The notes beneath the pieces were generated by a model. The model was given only the letters and a program-made list of their open reading frames with translations. It had not been told where the DNA came from and did not search any database. Shown here in pieces: positions 11,949 through 21,380 of a stretch of 64,000 nt of DNA (within the stretch, counting starts at the first letter, position 1; each line of letters starts with the position of its first letter). A program made the translations under genes and the position numbers. This stretch comes from Gliomastix tumulicola. Its lineage: Eukaryota > Ascomycota > Sordariomycetes > Hypocreales > Bionectriaceae. The stretch is taken from contig BCHX01000006.1 of NCBI GenBank assembly GCA_001599755.1, forward strand, positions 1,227,336 to 1,291,335, read 5' to 3'.

Positions 11949-12978
11949 ATGGACATCGTCAATGTAGTTGAAGGATCTACTCACAAGCCATCGGCGACGC
12001 AACGAGTGACGCGGTGGGCGCCATCCTCGCACAATCATGCTGGCATAATTGGCTTCCCAACCGCCATAACCTCACACATGACAACCGAGCAATTGGACGT
12101 TTATGTCACGGCTTTCCGCATCGAGGAGATCACCCAGTCGTTGCGTGCGGGCAATGTCGTTCCGTCGTCTAACTGGAACAGAGCACTCGAGCCCGAGCCG
12201 GAATACGACTCGTCCGGTCGAAGGACTAACACCACCCAGCAGCGATATCAAAGACACTTGGAGGATGAACAACATCGCCTGGTTGAACGCGCCATGAAGA
12301 GTATTCCCAACTACCGTGCCCCATACGATTACCGCCCGCCCGCCCACCAAGTTCACCGAGAAGGTGTACGTTCCTGTCGAGGACGACCCGCATGTCAACT
12401 TCATTGGGCAGATCTTGGGCCCTCGAGGGAACAGTCTGAAAGCTATGAATACTGATCCTGGTGCCAACATCGTGCTTCGCGGCCGTGGATCAGTGAAGGA
12501 GGGCCGAAGAACTGGTCACTCTGGCGGGCAGGTGGACGACAACAACAATAATCAGCAGGAGCCTCTTCACTGCCTCGTCACGGCTGATTCGCAAGGGAAG
12601 GTGAACAAGGCCAAGGACCTCCTTCAAGCGGTCATATCCAAAGTAGCGTCTACCTCGGAATGGGATAACGAGAGAAAACGTCGGCAGCTACAGGACCTGA
12701 CTAAGATCAACGGTATCTTCCGTGACGACGAAGGACAAGGACGAACTGGCCGACTTATCTTATCCTCCACCGACACCGACATTCAGAATAGTACTGCTTC
12801 TGGTTCGGCATCGACTCTGGTGCGGGATCCTGTGGGACGAACGGCACGGGAGGAGTTGGAGGAGGAATATCGAAAACTAATGACAGATGTTGGAGGCAAG
12901 ACTGACACTAACCACGGGCACAACGACCAGGCGGCTACTAATCTGCCACCATGGAGACGAGCACGCCAGATGTACTAA
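11949..12978 (+). pseudogene. Truncated branchpoint-binding protein (SF1/BBP) paralogue with a frameshift
   Basis: Frame 1 (11949-12455) reads SF1 features in order: helix-hairpin-type N-terminus (ITSHMTTEQLDVYVTAFRIEEI), a PSPEPEYD-like segment, and the QUA/KH lead-in ERAMKSIPNYRAPYDYRP. At about 12331-12347 the frame breaks. The rest of the KH domain (PTKFTEKVYVPVEDDPHVNFIGQILGPRG ... SGANIV-like ... KGSVKEG-like) continues in another frame to 12978. The break coincides with a CCCG unit present once too often; removing one unit would restore R-P-P-T-K as in other SF1 proteins. Combined length would be about 342 residues. Family knowledge: full BBP has zinc knuckles and a proline-rich tail after the KH-QUA2 domain; here the frame ends without them (..RARQMY). 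It is either a decayed or strain-specific paralogue, or an assembly error in a functional short paralogue. No suitable intron spans the break. Confidence 0.75.
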
Positions 12979-13561
12979 CTGTTGACTAACACCAGGACAG
13001 CTTGTTGCTCGTAGCGTGCGTGCTCGTAATGGTGCCATGTCTTATATTTTCAGGAAGGGCTTCATCTGATGCCTTAATGTTCAGACGACAGAATTGATCT
13101 CATTGAGTATTGTGACGGCTTGATCTATGTTTACGAGCACAAGCATCATGGCTACTATGATGGCGGGGTTCACGAGGGGTGAGAAATGGCTCGGCCTCCA
13201 CTGACAAGTCCAAGTACAAAACCTGGAATTCTGCCTACATCGTAGGAGATATAGGAAAATTGACATCGCATCTTTTCCTTATAAACCCCTTGTAGGGATG
13301 AATTTTCGTGTTGTTTGTCAATGCCCTGAGAGTACTCGGTAGTCCTGCCAATCTCTGCACGTTGGACAAACGCCGTCATTGAGCCCAAGTGAAGTGGGGG
13401 CTCTTTTTTCAACCAGCACCTCCTCCAAGCTTCCACCTTCCATCCCTCATCAGCGTCACACACGCACACTTCTGCATAAGATCACGTCAAGATTTCAAGA
13501 GAATATCAGACCGAGACTCAATTACGACCACGTCAATGGTACCTGAGCCTTGCCCGCTGTC
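12979..13561. other. Intergenic: 5' region of ski2
   Basis: About 580 bp. It contains the ski2 leader with one short upstream ORF (13536-13565) whose stop overlaps the ski2 start. Nothing else is recognised. Confidence 0.55.
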
Positions 13562-16500
13562 ATGAGCTCCATCGACGAGCTCCTCCTCGCCGAGGAGGCT
13601 GGCGGGACAGGACGTGCCCCTCTACAGCCACAGAAGCAGGACCCAGAAGAGCTGAAGCGGAAGCTCGAGGAGCTTCTGCTGACACCCTCCCCCGAGTTCT
13701 CCGCAGAATGGCTCAACAGACTGCAGCAGCGGTGGGAGTTCGAGACCGATTTCAGCTCTGTCTTCAAGCTTGGCCCGACGCAGACGAGGACTGTCACCAG
13801 ATTCCTCAGGCACGGGCTCGAGGGCCGGGTCACAGGGTACAAGAATGTGACTGTGCCGGCGTCGAGCGCCACCGCGAAGAACTCGACTAGTCTGCTTAGA
13901 AAGCCTGGAGGCAGAGCAGATTTCGTCCGAGGTGCGGCTGGCTTTTTCCCTTTCGCGCCTGGTGGTCTGGAGGGCATCGAAGCCACTGCCGCTCTGGAGG
14001 ATCAGATTCATTCCGGGGATGTATTAGGCGATGGGGAGGAGCGCAGTAACCGGAGCAAACTGGACAGGGTCATACAGATCGGCTCCGAAGGCGGCCTACT
14101 ACAAATCGCACCTGGCATGACACGAGGTATCGACTTTTCCAAGAAGGCAAAACCTACCGAGGACGCCACCGCTGTACAGGAAGCCCTGGAAGAAGAGCCG
14201 GAGGCTTTGGGTGACGAAGAGGAAGACAAGGATGGATCACCCAGCAGCAGCACACCCGATGATTCCGCCGAGCAAGACGGCGACGGCGACGACATCGATA
14301 ACATTTTGCCTATCGAGTTCCCATCACTGGAGCCCCATGGCGTCCTCGCAGCGTCCAGCGCTAGAAAGGCTGGCCGCGAGTGGGCGCACATGGTCGACAT
14401 TAAGCATGAGATGACCAACTTCAGGGAATTGGTACCCGACATGGCGCGAGAATGGCCGTTCGAGCTCGATACCTTTCAGAAAGAAGCCGTATACCATCTT
14501 GAGAGCGGTGACTCTGTCTTTGTTGCTGCACACACGTCGGCAGGCAAGACAGTCGTTGCCGAATACGCCATTGCTCTTGCGGCCCGACATATGACCAAAG
14601 CCATCTATACGTCCCCGATCAAGGCCCTCAGTAACCAGAAGTTCCGCGACTTTCGTCAGACATTTGACGAGGTCGGTATTCTTACCGGCGATGTCCAGAT
14701 CAACCCAGAGGCTAGTTGTCTTATCATGACGACCGAGATTCTGCGCAGTATGCTTTACCGCGGAGCAGATCTCATCCGAGATGTCGAGTTTGTCATATTC
14801 GACGAAGTTCACTACGTCAACGACTATGAGCGAGGTGTTGTCTGGGAAGAGGTCATTATTATGCTTCCTGAGCATGTCTCATTAATCTTGCTCTCGGCCA
14901 CGGTCCCCAACACTTACGAGTTTGCCTCATGGGTTGGAAGGACGAAGCAAAAGGACATCTACGTTATATCGACGCCGAAGCGGCCCGTGCCCTTGGAACA
15001 CTACCTGTGGGCTGACAAGGATATTCACAAAATCGTGGATTCGGAGAAGAGGTTCATCGAGAAGGGCTGGAAGGAAGCCCACCAGGCGATCCAGGGAAAG
15101 ACCAAGGAGCCAGCGCAGTCGACTGTGGCCACCCGTGGAGGTAATCCTCGAGGCGGTCAGCGCGGCGGCCCGCAGAGAGGAGGACCGCAGCAGCGCGGAG
15201 GTCGTGGAGGAGGTCAGCAGAGGGGGGGCAACCAACAACGCGGCCGTGGCGGGCCTCCCCGAGCAAGCCATACACCTGGTCACATGGGCAGGACGGGGCG
15301 TCAGGGAGGCTTTACGTCTGCTGCCCAAGACAAGAATCTGTGGGTTCACCTGGTACAGTTCCTCAGGAAGCAGACTCTGCTGCCCGCGTGTATCTTTGTC
15401 TTCTCAAAGAAGCGCTGTGAGGAGAATGCCGACGCTTTGAGCAACCAGGACTTCTGCACTGCATCCGAGAAGAGCCACATCCACATGATTATCGAGAGGT
15501 CGATTGCGCGACTGAAGCCAGAAGACCGAGTGCTGCCCCAGATCATCAGATTGCGAGAGCTCCTAGGTCGTGGCATTGCAGTCCATCACGGTGGTCTGCT
15601 GCCCATTGTCAAGGAGATCGTCGAGATACTGTTCGCTGAAACGTTGGTCAAGGTGCTTTTTGCGACCGAGACCTTCGCTATGGGTCTTAATCTTCCTACA
15701 AGGACTGTTGTCTTCTCGGGCTATAGAAAGCATGACGGGCATTCATTCCGAAACCTCCTACCAGGAGAATACACACAAATGGCCGGCCGTGCCGGTCGAC
15801 GAGGCCTCGATACAGTCGGATCTGTCATCATTGTCCCCCCGGGTGGCGATGACGCTCCTCCTGTTGCGGATTTGCGCAACATGATCCTGGGAGAGCCATC
15901 GAAACTACGGAGCCAGTTCCGACTGACTTACAACATGATCCTGAACTTGCTTCGAGTCGAAGCTCTCAAGATCGAGGAGATGATCAAGCGCAGTTTCTCG
16001 GAGCACGCGACGCAGCAGTTGCTACCAGAGCACGAAAAGGATGTCAAATTGGCTCAGGCCGATCTTGCAAAGGTCAAGCGCGAGTCGTGCAAGATCTGTG
16101 ATGAGCATATGGATGCGTGTCACCAGGCAGCACAGGACTTTAAGCAGCTCACATTCGACCTATACAAGGGCATTCTGAGCATTCCATTTGGTCGCCGCAT
16201 GTTCCACAAGGAGAGGATGGTGGTCTTCAACTGGGATGGTGTTCGCACTGTGGGCTTGCTCCTTGCTGACGGCATGAGCCTCAAGGGCTCGTCTGATGAG
16301 CCATCACTCCATGTCTGCGCCGTGAAGCCGCACAGAGAGCGGCGCGACGCCACAGACCAGCTGCCTTTCATACCCAACTTCAGGAAGATCCTGACCAAGC
16401 TGCCACATCAAGCAAAGAGGCGCTCCAGGACAAAGAACCTCCATGTTCCCCTCAGTGACATAGAATGTCTCACTCGTTGGGTCCCCAAGGGTGTCATCCC

Positions 16501-17463
16501 GGAGATATTCAAAGGAGGCGAGGAACAAACGAAGGCGGACAAGAAGCTCCAGGATATGTGCAGCTCTTGGGACGACAGATGGGACGAGATGGACTTTGGC
16601 AAGATCAAGAGTTTGTCACTGCAGGAGCTGATTGAGAAGCGGGCATCACTGGTGAAGACGATATCATCGTCGCCAGCTGTCAAGTGCCCCAACTTCCTCA
16701 AACACGTGAGTTGATTCCTGTCTCCCCTTGGACCTTTGGTCTCATTCCCTTTTTCTTTTATGCAGACTCTAATATGAAACAGTTCGCCATGTGCCACGAC
16801 GAATGGCTTATCAAGGAGCACATCGACCAGTTGAAGCAATCTCTGTCCGACCAGAACCTGCAACTCCTGCCCGACTACGAGCAGCGAGTCCAGGTCCTCA
16901 AGGAACTAGGCTTCATCGACGACGCCACTCGGATTCAGCTGAAAGGAAAAGTGGCCTGCGAGATTCACTCCGGCGACGAACTGGTCCTCACGGAGCTGAT
17001 TCTGGACAATGTTCTCGCCGACTACGAACCTCCAGAAATCGCCGCCCTCCTCTCCTCCTTTGTTTTCCAGGAGAAGACGATGATTGAGCCTGTGCTAACA
17101 GGTGCGCTCGAGCGTGGCAAGGAGACCATCATCGCCATATCGGAGAAGATCAACGATGTTCAGACAAGATTACAGGTAGTGCAGTCGGCTGACGACTCGA
17201 ACGACTTTGTGTCTCGCCCGCGCTTTGGGCTCATGGAGGTGGTCTACGAGTGGGCGCGGGGCATGAGCTTCAAGAACATCACGGGCCTGACTGACGTCCT
17301 CGAGGGGACCATTGTGCGGACCATCACGCGGTTGGACGAGGTCTGCAGAGAGGTCAAGAATGCGGCGCGCATAGTGGGAGACCCTGAGCTCTACCAAAAG
17401 ATGCAGACAGCCCAGGAGATGATCAAGAGGGACATTACTGCCGTGGCGAGTCTCTACATGTAA
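13562..17463 (+). CDS. ski2: SKI2-type DExH RNA helicase of the Ski (superkiller) complex
   Basis: Two exons (13562-16705 and 16783-17463) with a 77-nt intron give 1,274 residues, normal for Ski2. Seen: an N-terminal region that contacts Ski3/Ski8; the helicase core with Walker A AHTSAGKT (about 321-328), TSPIKALSNQKFRDF, DEVH box (about 413) and LLSATVPN; the C-terminal helicase motifs HHGGLLP, FATETFAMGLN and QMAGRAGRRG (about 739); the rRNA-processing arch segment; and the DSHCT domain ending ...MIKRDITAVASLYM. Family knowledge: Ski2 threads RNA into the cytoplasmic exosome for 3'-5' mRNA decay and non-stop/no-go surveillance. An Arg/Gly/Gln-rich stretch at about residues 523-570 interrupts the core between the RecA-like domains. 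ATG at 13562 was chosen; a longer in-frame start would need a TTG. Confidence 0.95.
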
Positions 17464-17921
17464 GGACTCTGACGCCTTGAGAAGTACATGACCAGAGGTC
17501 CGTTGTGCGAGCGAGGTAACTAGTAGTGGGGAAAAGGAATCTGATGCAAGTAACATGTCCTTATGACACTTAGATTATGAAGAAAATGAACTCTACGAGT
17601 GCCCTCAATGTCCTGATCTGTAGGGAAGGTCGAGTCTGGGTGATTTATTCCAAACTTCGGCATCGAAACTAGCCAGGAGTCAAGCACATGCATATCCCAG
17701 ATCAGAATATCCTCTAAATTGTTATATAGATACCAGTGACTCGGGCACCAGTTGTAGCGAGTTACGTGAGAGAGAGCAAAAGGGAAAAGGAAATCAAACC
17801 CATCGAAACAACCCGTGCGCCATGCTCCAATCAGGATCCCAGAACTATACTCATATCATCAATCAACCTTGCCCCCCCCCCCGTTCCATCTCATCTCATC
17901 AGCGCAAAACTGCCCTCCTTC
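17464..17921. other. Convergent 3' region ski2 / ESCRT-III gene
   Basis: About 460 bp between two stop codons, with a C-run at 17873-17882. No gene is seen. Confidence 0.6.
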
Positions 17922-18629
17922 TCATGCACGGAGAGCACGAAGCCTCTGCTGGAGCTTATCCTCCTCCTCGGCCGTCGGCTCGTTGGTCTGCGCGGGCTCG
18001 CTGGTCGAGGGCGTGGCCTGGTTGAGCTCCTTGGTCAGCTCGAGGCCGGCGTCGTCGGCGAGCTTGCCGAGGAGTTCGTGGACGGCGTCCTCGGGGACCT
18101 GGGCCGAGGTGGACTGCATCATGGCGTCCTGGTAGATGTTGTTTGTCATGGAGTATTCCTCGTTCTGCTGCTTGTACTGCTCCAACGTAACGAGAGTCTG
18201 CAAAAAAGTTCAAGTTAGCATTTATCCCCTCCATCCAGGTGGCAACAAACAAAGAAAAGAGAAAAGAAGAAGAATTCGCCTCACCTTCTCCGGATTCGCA
18301 GTCTTCTGCGCAGCGTTCATGACCCGCGTCGACTGGCCCATCATGTGCGTCATCCGGTTCATGGCGTTGTTGGCCTGGATCTGCGAGGCGTTGAGCTCGG
18401 CCATGTCGGCGATCTCGTCCATGCGCTCGGCCATGGCCTGCTTGCCGAGGAGCACCTTGGCCTTCTGGTAGGCCTTCTGCGTCTCGCCCTTCTTGAGGAG
18501 GTCCTGGATCTGCTTCTTGAGGAGGGCGTCGCCCTTGACGGCCTTTTGGGCCTCGCGGCGGGCCTGCTTGGCTTGGAAGCGGGCTTGGAACTCGACTTGC
18601 ATGTCGCGGGCCATTTGTCTGTTGGACAT
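17922..18629 (-). CDS. ESCRT-III (Snf7 family) protein with C-terminal MIM1 motif
   Basis: Exons 18285-18629 and 17922-18197 with an 87-nt intron (GTGAGG...TGCAG) encode 206 residues, typical for Snf7/CHMP proteins. The N-terminal half is basic and helical (QARFQAKQARREAQKAVKGD), the C-terminal half acidic. The last residues EEEDKLQQRLRALRA fit the MIM1 motif that binds the MIT domain of Vps4. Family knowledge: such subunits polymerise on endosomal membranes for multivesicular-body sorting and membrane scission, and the MIM1 end recruits Vps4 for disassembly. The MIM1 end is closest to Did2/CHMP1, while the middle (ANPEKTLVTLEQYKQQNEEY) recalls CHMP2B, so I do not assign a symbol. It converges with ski2. 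Confidence 0.85.
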
Positions 18630-19112
18630 CGTGACGGTTTGCGGTGGGTGGTGGGGGGAGGGTTGGTTCGATAAGAGGGGGTTTCGGAATGGGTTCGGAA
18701 AGGGGCGGTCTCGAGAAGGCGTCGATGCGGCGATGGACTCGTGGGTAGCAAGTCGATGGATTTTGATGCGAAAGGGCTGCGTGGTTTGGAACGGAAGGTT
18801 CGATGTCGGGGTTCTAGGCGGCTGAGTCGAGATGGTGTGGGATGATTGGATGAGGGGCGGCCGCCTGATAGGATAGTGTGACGCAAGATGCCACCGCCAC
18901 TGCTCGTGCTGCGCCTCATGTATTCTTATCTTATCGGCACACTAGCCACATTGAACGAACCAATCCTGCAGCACAAGTCCATGACGATATTGAATACCAA
19001 CATGTATCAGGCACGGTCTTGGGGAGCTTTTATTGCCGTACCGTAGCTATCATGGAAATCATTCCCAGACCAAGGTGATCAGTTTCACTTTCTTGATAAT
19101 CTAAATGATATA
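18630..19112. other. Divergent promoter region
   Basis: About 480 bp between the ESCRT-III and DUF427 gene starts. No additional features are recognised. Confidence 0.55.
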
Positions 19113-19692
19113 ATGTCTGCGCTCAAGACCAAGATGAACGTGCAAAGCTTCCCTCGGCCGCCCAAGCTGGAGAAGATCTCGAGACACATCAGAATAAGCT
19201 GGGAGGGAAAGGACATCGCAGACACAAAGGATGCCTACTGGGTTCTCGAGACCCATCACCCCCCAAGTGCGTCTCTCCTCATCAGATCAAGAGTTGCAAA
19301 AGCATGACAAGTGTGATGAGACAGACCATTTGCTGACTCGTGATATTCCTCTCCACGCAGCCTACTACCTCCCACCGTCGTCCTTCAAGCTGCCCTTGAC
19401 AAAGACAAGTCGGAAGACCTGGTGCGAGTGGAAGGGCGCGGCGACATACTACGAGGTTACGTCGCCCTCGACCGGTGCGAGAACAGCGAACCGCATCTGG
19501 TCCTACGATAATCCAACCGGCGGGTTCATACCGATCCAGGGATATCTGTCCATCTACGCCGGGCCGTGGGACTGCTTTGTTGATGGAGAGAAGGTCGAGG
19601 CGCAGCCAGGTGATTTCTACGGCGGATGGGTCACTTCTGATATCACGGGCATCGTCAAGGGCAGGAACGGCAACTGGGATCCCGTGGTCTAG
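19113..19692 (+). CDS. DUF427 domain protein
   Basis: Exons 19113-19266 and 19361-19692 with a 94-nt intron (GTGCGT...CGCAG) give 161 residues, phase 1. Nearly the whole protein is one DUF427 domain. Seen motifs are the start of the fold (ISWEGKDIADTKDAYWVLETHHPP), the central YYLPPSSFK block, then TWCEWKGAATYYEV, and near the end YLSIYAGPWDCFVDGEKV and PGDFYGGWVTSDI. Family knowledge: DUF427 proteins are small beta-barrels present in bacteria and fungi with no settled biochemical role. No targeting signal is seen. I can say only that the family match is clear and that the protein is complete. Confidence 0.88.
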
Positions 19693-19958
19693 GCCACATC
19701 CCTCCGAGTTCTGGATGACGCCTACAAACCCATCTGGTCATGTATGATACCAAACATCCATGGGCGAGTCTATGTATGACATCACAAGACACTTTACACG
19801 AGACAAAATTGAACATCGTAAAACTTGTATTCTGCTATGCTACACACCGTGGAAGACCACGATAAGCTGTAACCCCTTACGCCGATGACCACCCCGGATA
19901 CACACTGTATCATCCGAATTTCCCCGGCCATTTTTCCCAGTTTAAAACACACAAGTCG

Positions 19959-21380
19959 TTAAATCATCGAGACAGGAGCCTCGTTGTTGTTCCGTGCCAG
20001 CATCTTCCGTGACACACTGCTCCCCCTCGCTTCCTGCCCAGCAGCCCTCGGGATAGTACTCCTCCGCGTCAGCTTCCGTTCCTCGACCCTCAGGGCCCAC
20101 AGGAGAGCCATGAGAGCCTCGGCCGACGGCAGCTTAATCTCACTCAGATGTTGCCTTAGCTCGGTCGAGTCGTACGTCGTGCTCGCGTTCGCGCTCGGCA
20201 GATCGGCAACGTGAGAGTCATATCCCGAGGAGACCAACCGCATCGCCTCAAGCGTCGCATCCTGGAGAGGACGCGCCAGATTGGGGCTGCTGGATAGGAT
20301 CTTCCTAAGAGACTTGATTCTCAATGTTGTAGACCTGCGGCTCGAAGTTGAGGAACTCGGTCGACCCGATGAGCTCCGTGTTCTCCTCGGCGAGGAGCTG
20401 GGTGATGTCAAGTCCGTAGGTGGACTGCTGGAAGAAGTCCGCGGCCGAGTCACCAGTGAAAGTATCGTCGTCAAGATACGAGGACTCGGGTGAAGAGGCA
20501 AGTTCGCCCTCAAGGAGAGCAGAATTTGATTTGCCGGCAGCTGACAGGCTGCCAAAATCGTCGAGGTTGAGATACACATCATCGTGAGTCTGAGGAAGAC
20601 CAAAGTCCACGCTTGAGAGGTCGCGAGCGCCTGGTGCGTCTCCTCCGATATGTGACACTGCAGGTCGCACAACATCGCAGCAGGACGTTGTGTCACATCG
20701 GAGGCAGAGGCAGAAGGCTGCACACTGAGGTCCTCGAAGGCGGGCGTAGAGGCCTCCTCATCCTTGATGACGGGCTCACTGGGCTCGAAGAAGTCGGTGG
20801 GAAGGGGGGACAGGGAGGCGGGGTTGACGGTGCTTTGTGTCTGGGGGTTGACGAGATCATCGATGGTGGTCTTCTGATCGGCGCCAAAGAGTTGGGGGGA
20901 CAGCGTCACGTTGTCCTTGAGTTCCAGTGAAGACAGGGGAGGCTCGCCACGGAGGCGCCTCAGCTCCTCCAGGAGGGCTTGGTTGGCCTTCTGTGACTCG
21001 GCAAAGGCCTTCTCGAGCTCCATGTTGCGTTGCTCGAGGGCCTCGACCTCTTGCCTCTTGCGCTCGCGCGATGACTGGGCGGCGCGGCGATTCCTAAGAA
21101 CACGCTCGACACGTCTCTGTTCCTTCTCATCCTCGGTCTTGGCTCGTTTCCGGGGAGGGAGGTTAGTCTTGGGCTCAGGGAGGACCTGGCCCCAGGACTT
21201 CCTCTTCTTAGTGGGTTTCTTCTCTCCCTCGGCCGTGGGTGTAACCGCAGCCTCGTCGGCAGCCGTGTCACATGTCGAGTCGGGCGTCATGACCTGCTGG
21301 GGGCTGTCTGTTGACTCGAAGAGGGAGGGATAGCCGTCGCCAGAGACGGAGAGGAAGGATTCGGCGGGTGAGTGGTCCAT
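19959..21380 (-). CDS. hac1: HAC1/HacA bZIP transcription factor of the unfolded protein response
   Basis: Start at 21380 (MDHSPAESFL). The bZIP region is at about residues 57-145: KKRKSWGQVLPEPKTNLPPRKR, then basic region NRRAAQSSRERKR and a leucine-type heptad. This block is diagnostic of HacA. The frame seen in unspliced DNA stays open to 19959 (473 aa), but from about 20640 to 20335 the coding-like, acidic sequence (VDFGLPQTHDDVYLNLDDFG, SSYLDDDTFTGDSAADFF) lies in another frame. Removing 20641-20660 (20 nt, the Ire1/tRNA-ligase type intron of this family) enters that frame. A conventional intron 20262-20334 (weak donor GTCTAC, acceptor CTCCAG) would then return to the tail (DATLEAMRLVSSGYD ... 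ALLWALRVEERKL). The resulting product is 442 residues; without the second intron it stops at 20305 after 351. Family knowledge: stress-activated splicing makes the active ER-stress regulator. Confidence 0.88.
   Translation of the reverse strand: MDHSPAESFLSVSGDGYPSLFESTDSPQQVMTPDSTCDTAADEAAVTPTAEGEKKPTKKRKSWGQVLPEPKTNLPPRKRAKTEDEKEQRRVERVLRNRRAAQSSRERKRQEVEALEQRNMELEKAFAESQKANQALLEELRRLRGEPPLSSLELKDNVTLSPQLFGADQKTTIDDLVNPQTQSTVNPASLSPLPTDFFEPSEPVIKDEEASTPAFEDLSVQPSASASDVTQRPAAMLCDLQCHISEETHQALATSQAWTLVFLRLTMMCISTSTILAACQLPANQILLSLRANLPLHPSPRILTTILSLVTRPRTSSSSPPTDLTSPSSSPRRTRSSSGRPSSSTSSRRSTTLRIKSLRKILSSSPNLARPLQDATLEAMRLVSSGYDSHVADLPSANASTTYDSTELRQHLSEIKLPSAEALMALLWALRVEERKLTRRSTIPRAAGQEARGSSVSRKMLARNNNEAPVSMI
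20641..20698 (-). promoter_or_regulatory. hac1: HAC1 unconventional intron (20641-20660) and flanking stem
   Basis: On the minus strand the sequence around the frame switch contains CTG|CAG, which fits the CNG|CNG Ire1 cleavage consensus, at the proposed 5' site. A perfect 9-bp inverted repeat (ATGTGACAC at 20690-20698, GTGTCACAT at 20650-20658) would fold the region into a stem enclosing the 5' site. Any excised length of 3n+2 (17, 20, 23 nt) produces the frame switch; 20 nt is the length usual in filamentous fungi. The exact 3' cut is inferred. Confidence 0.65.

Noticed and set aside
13550..13561. Non-ATG (TTG) start four codons before the ski2 ATG
   Set aside because: No support for non-AUG initiation; the ATG at 13562 gives a normal-length protein.
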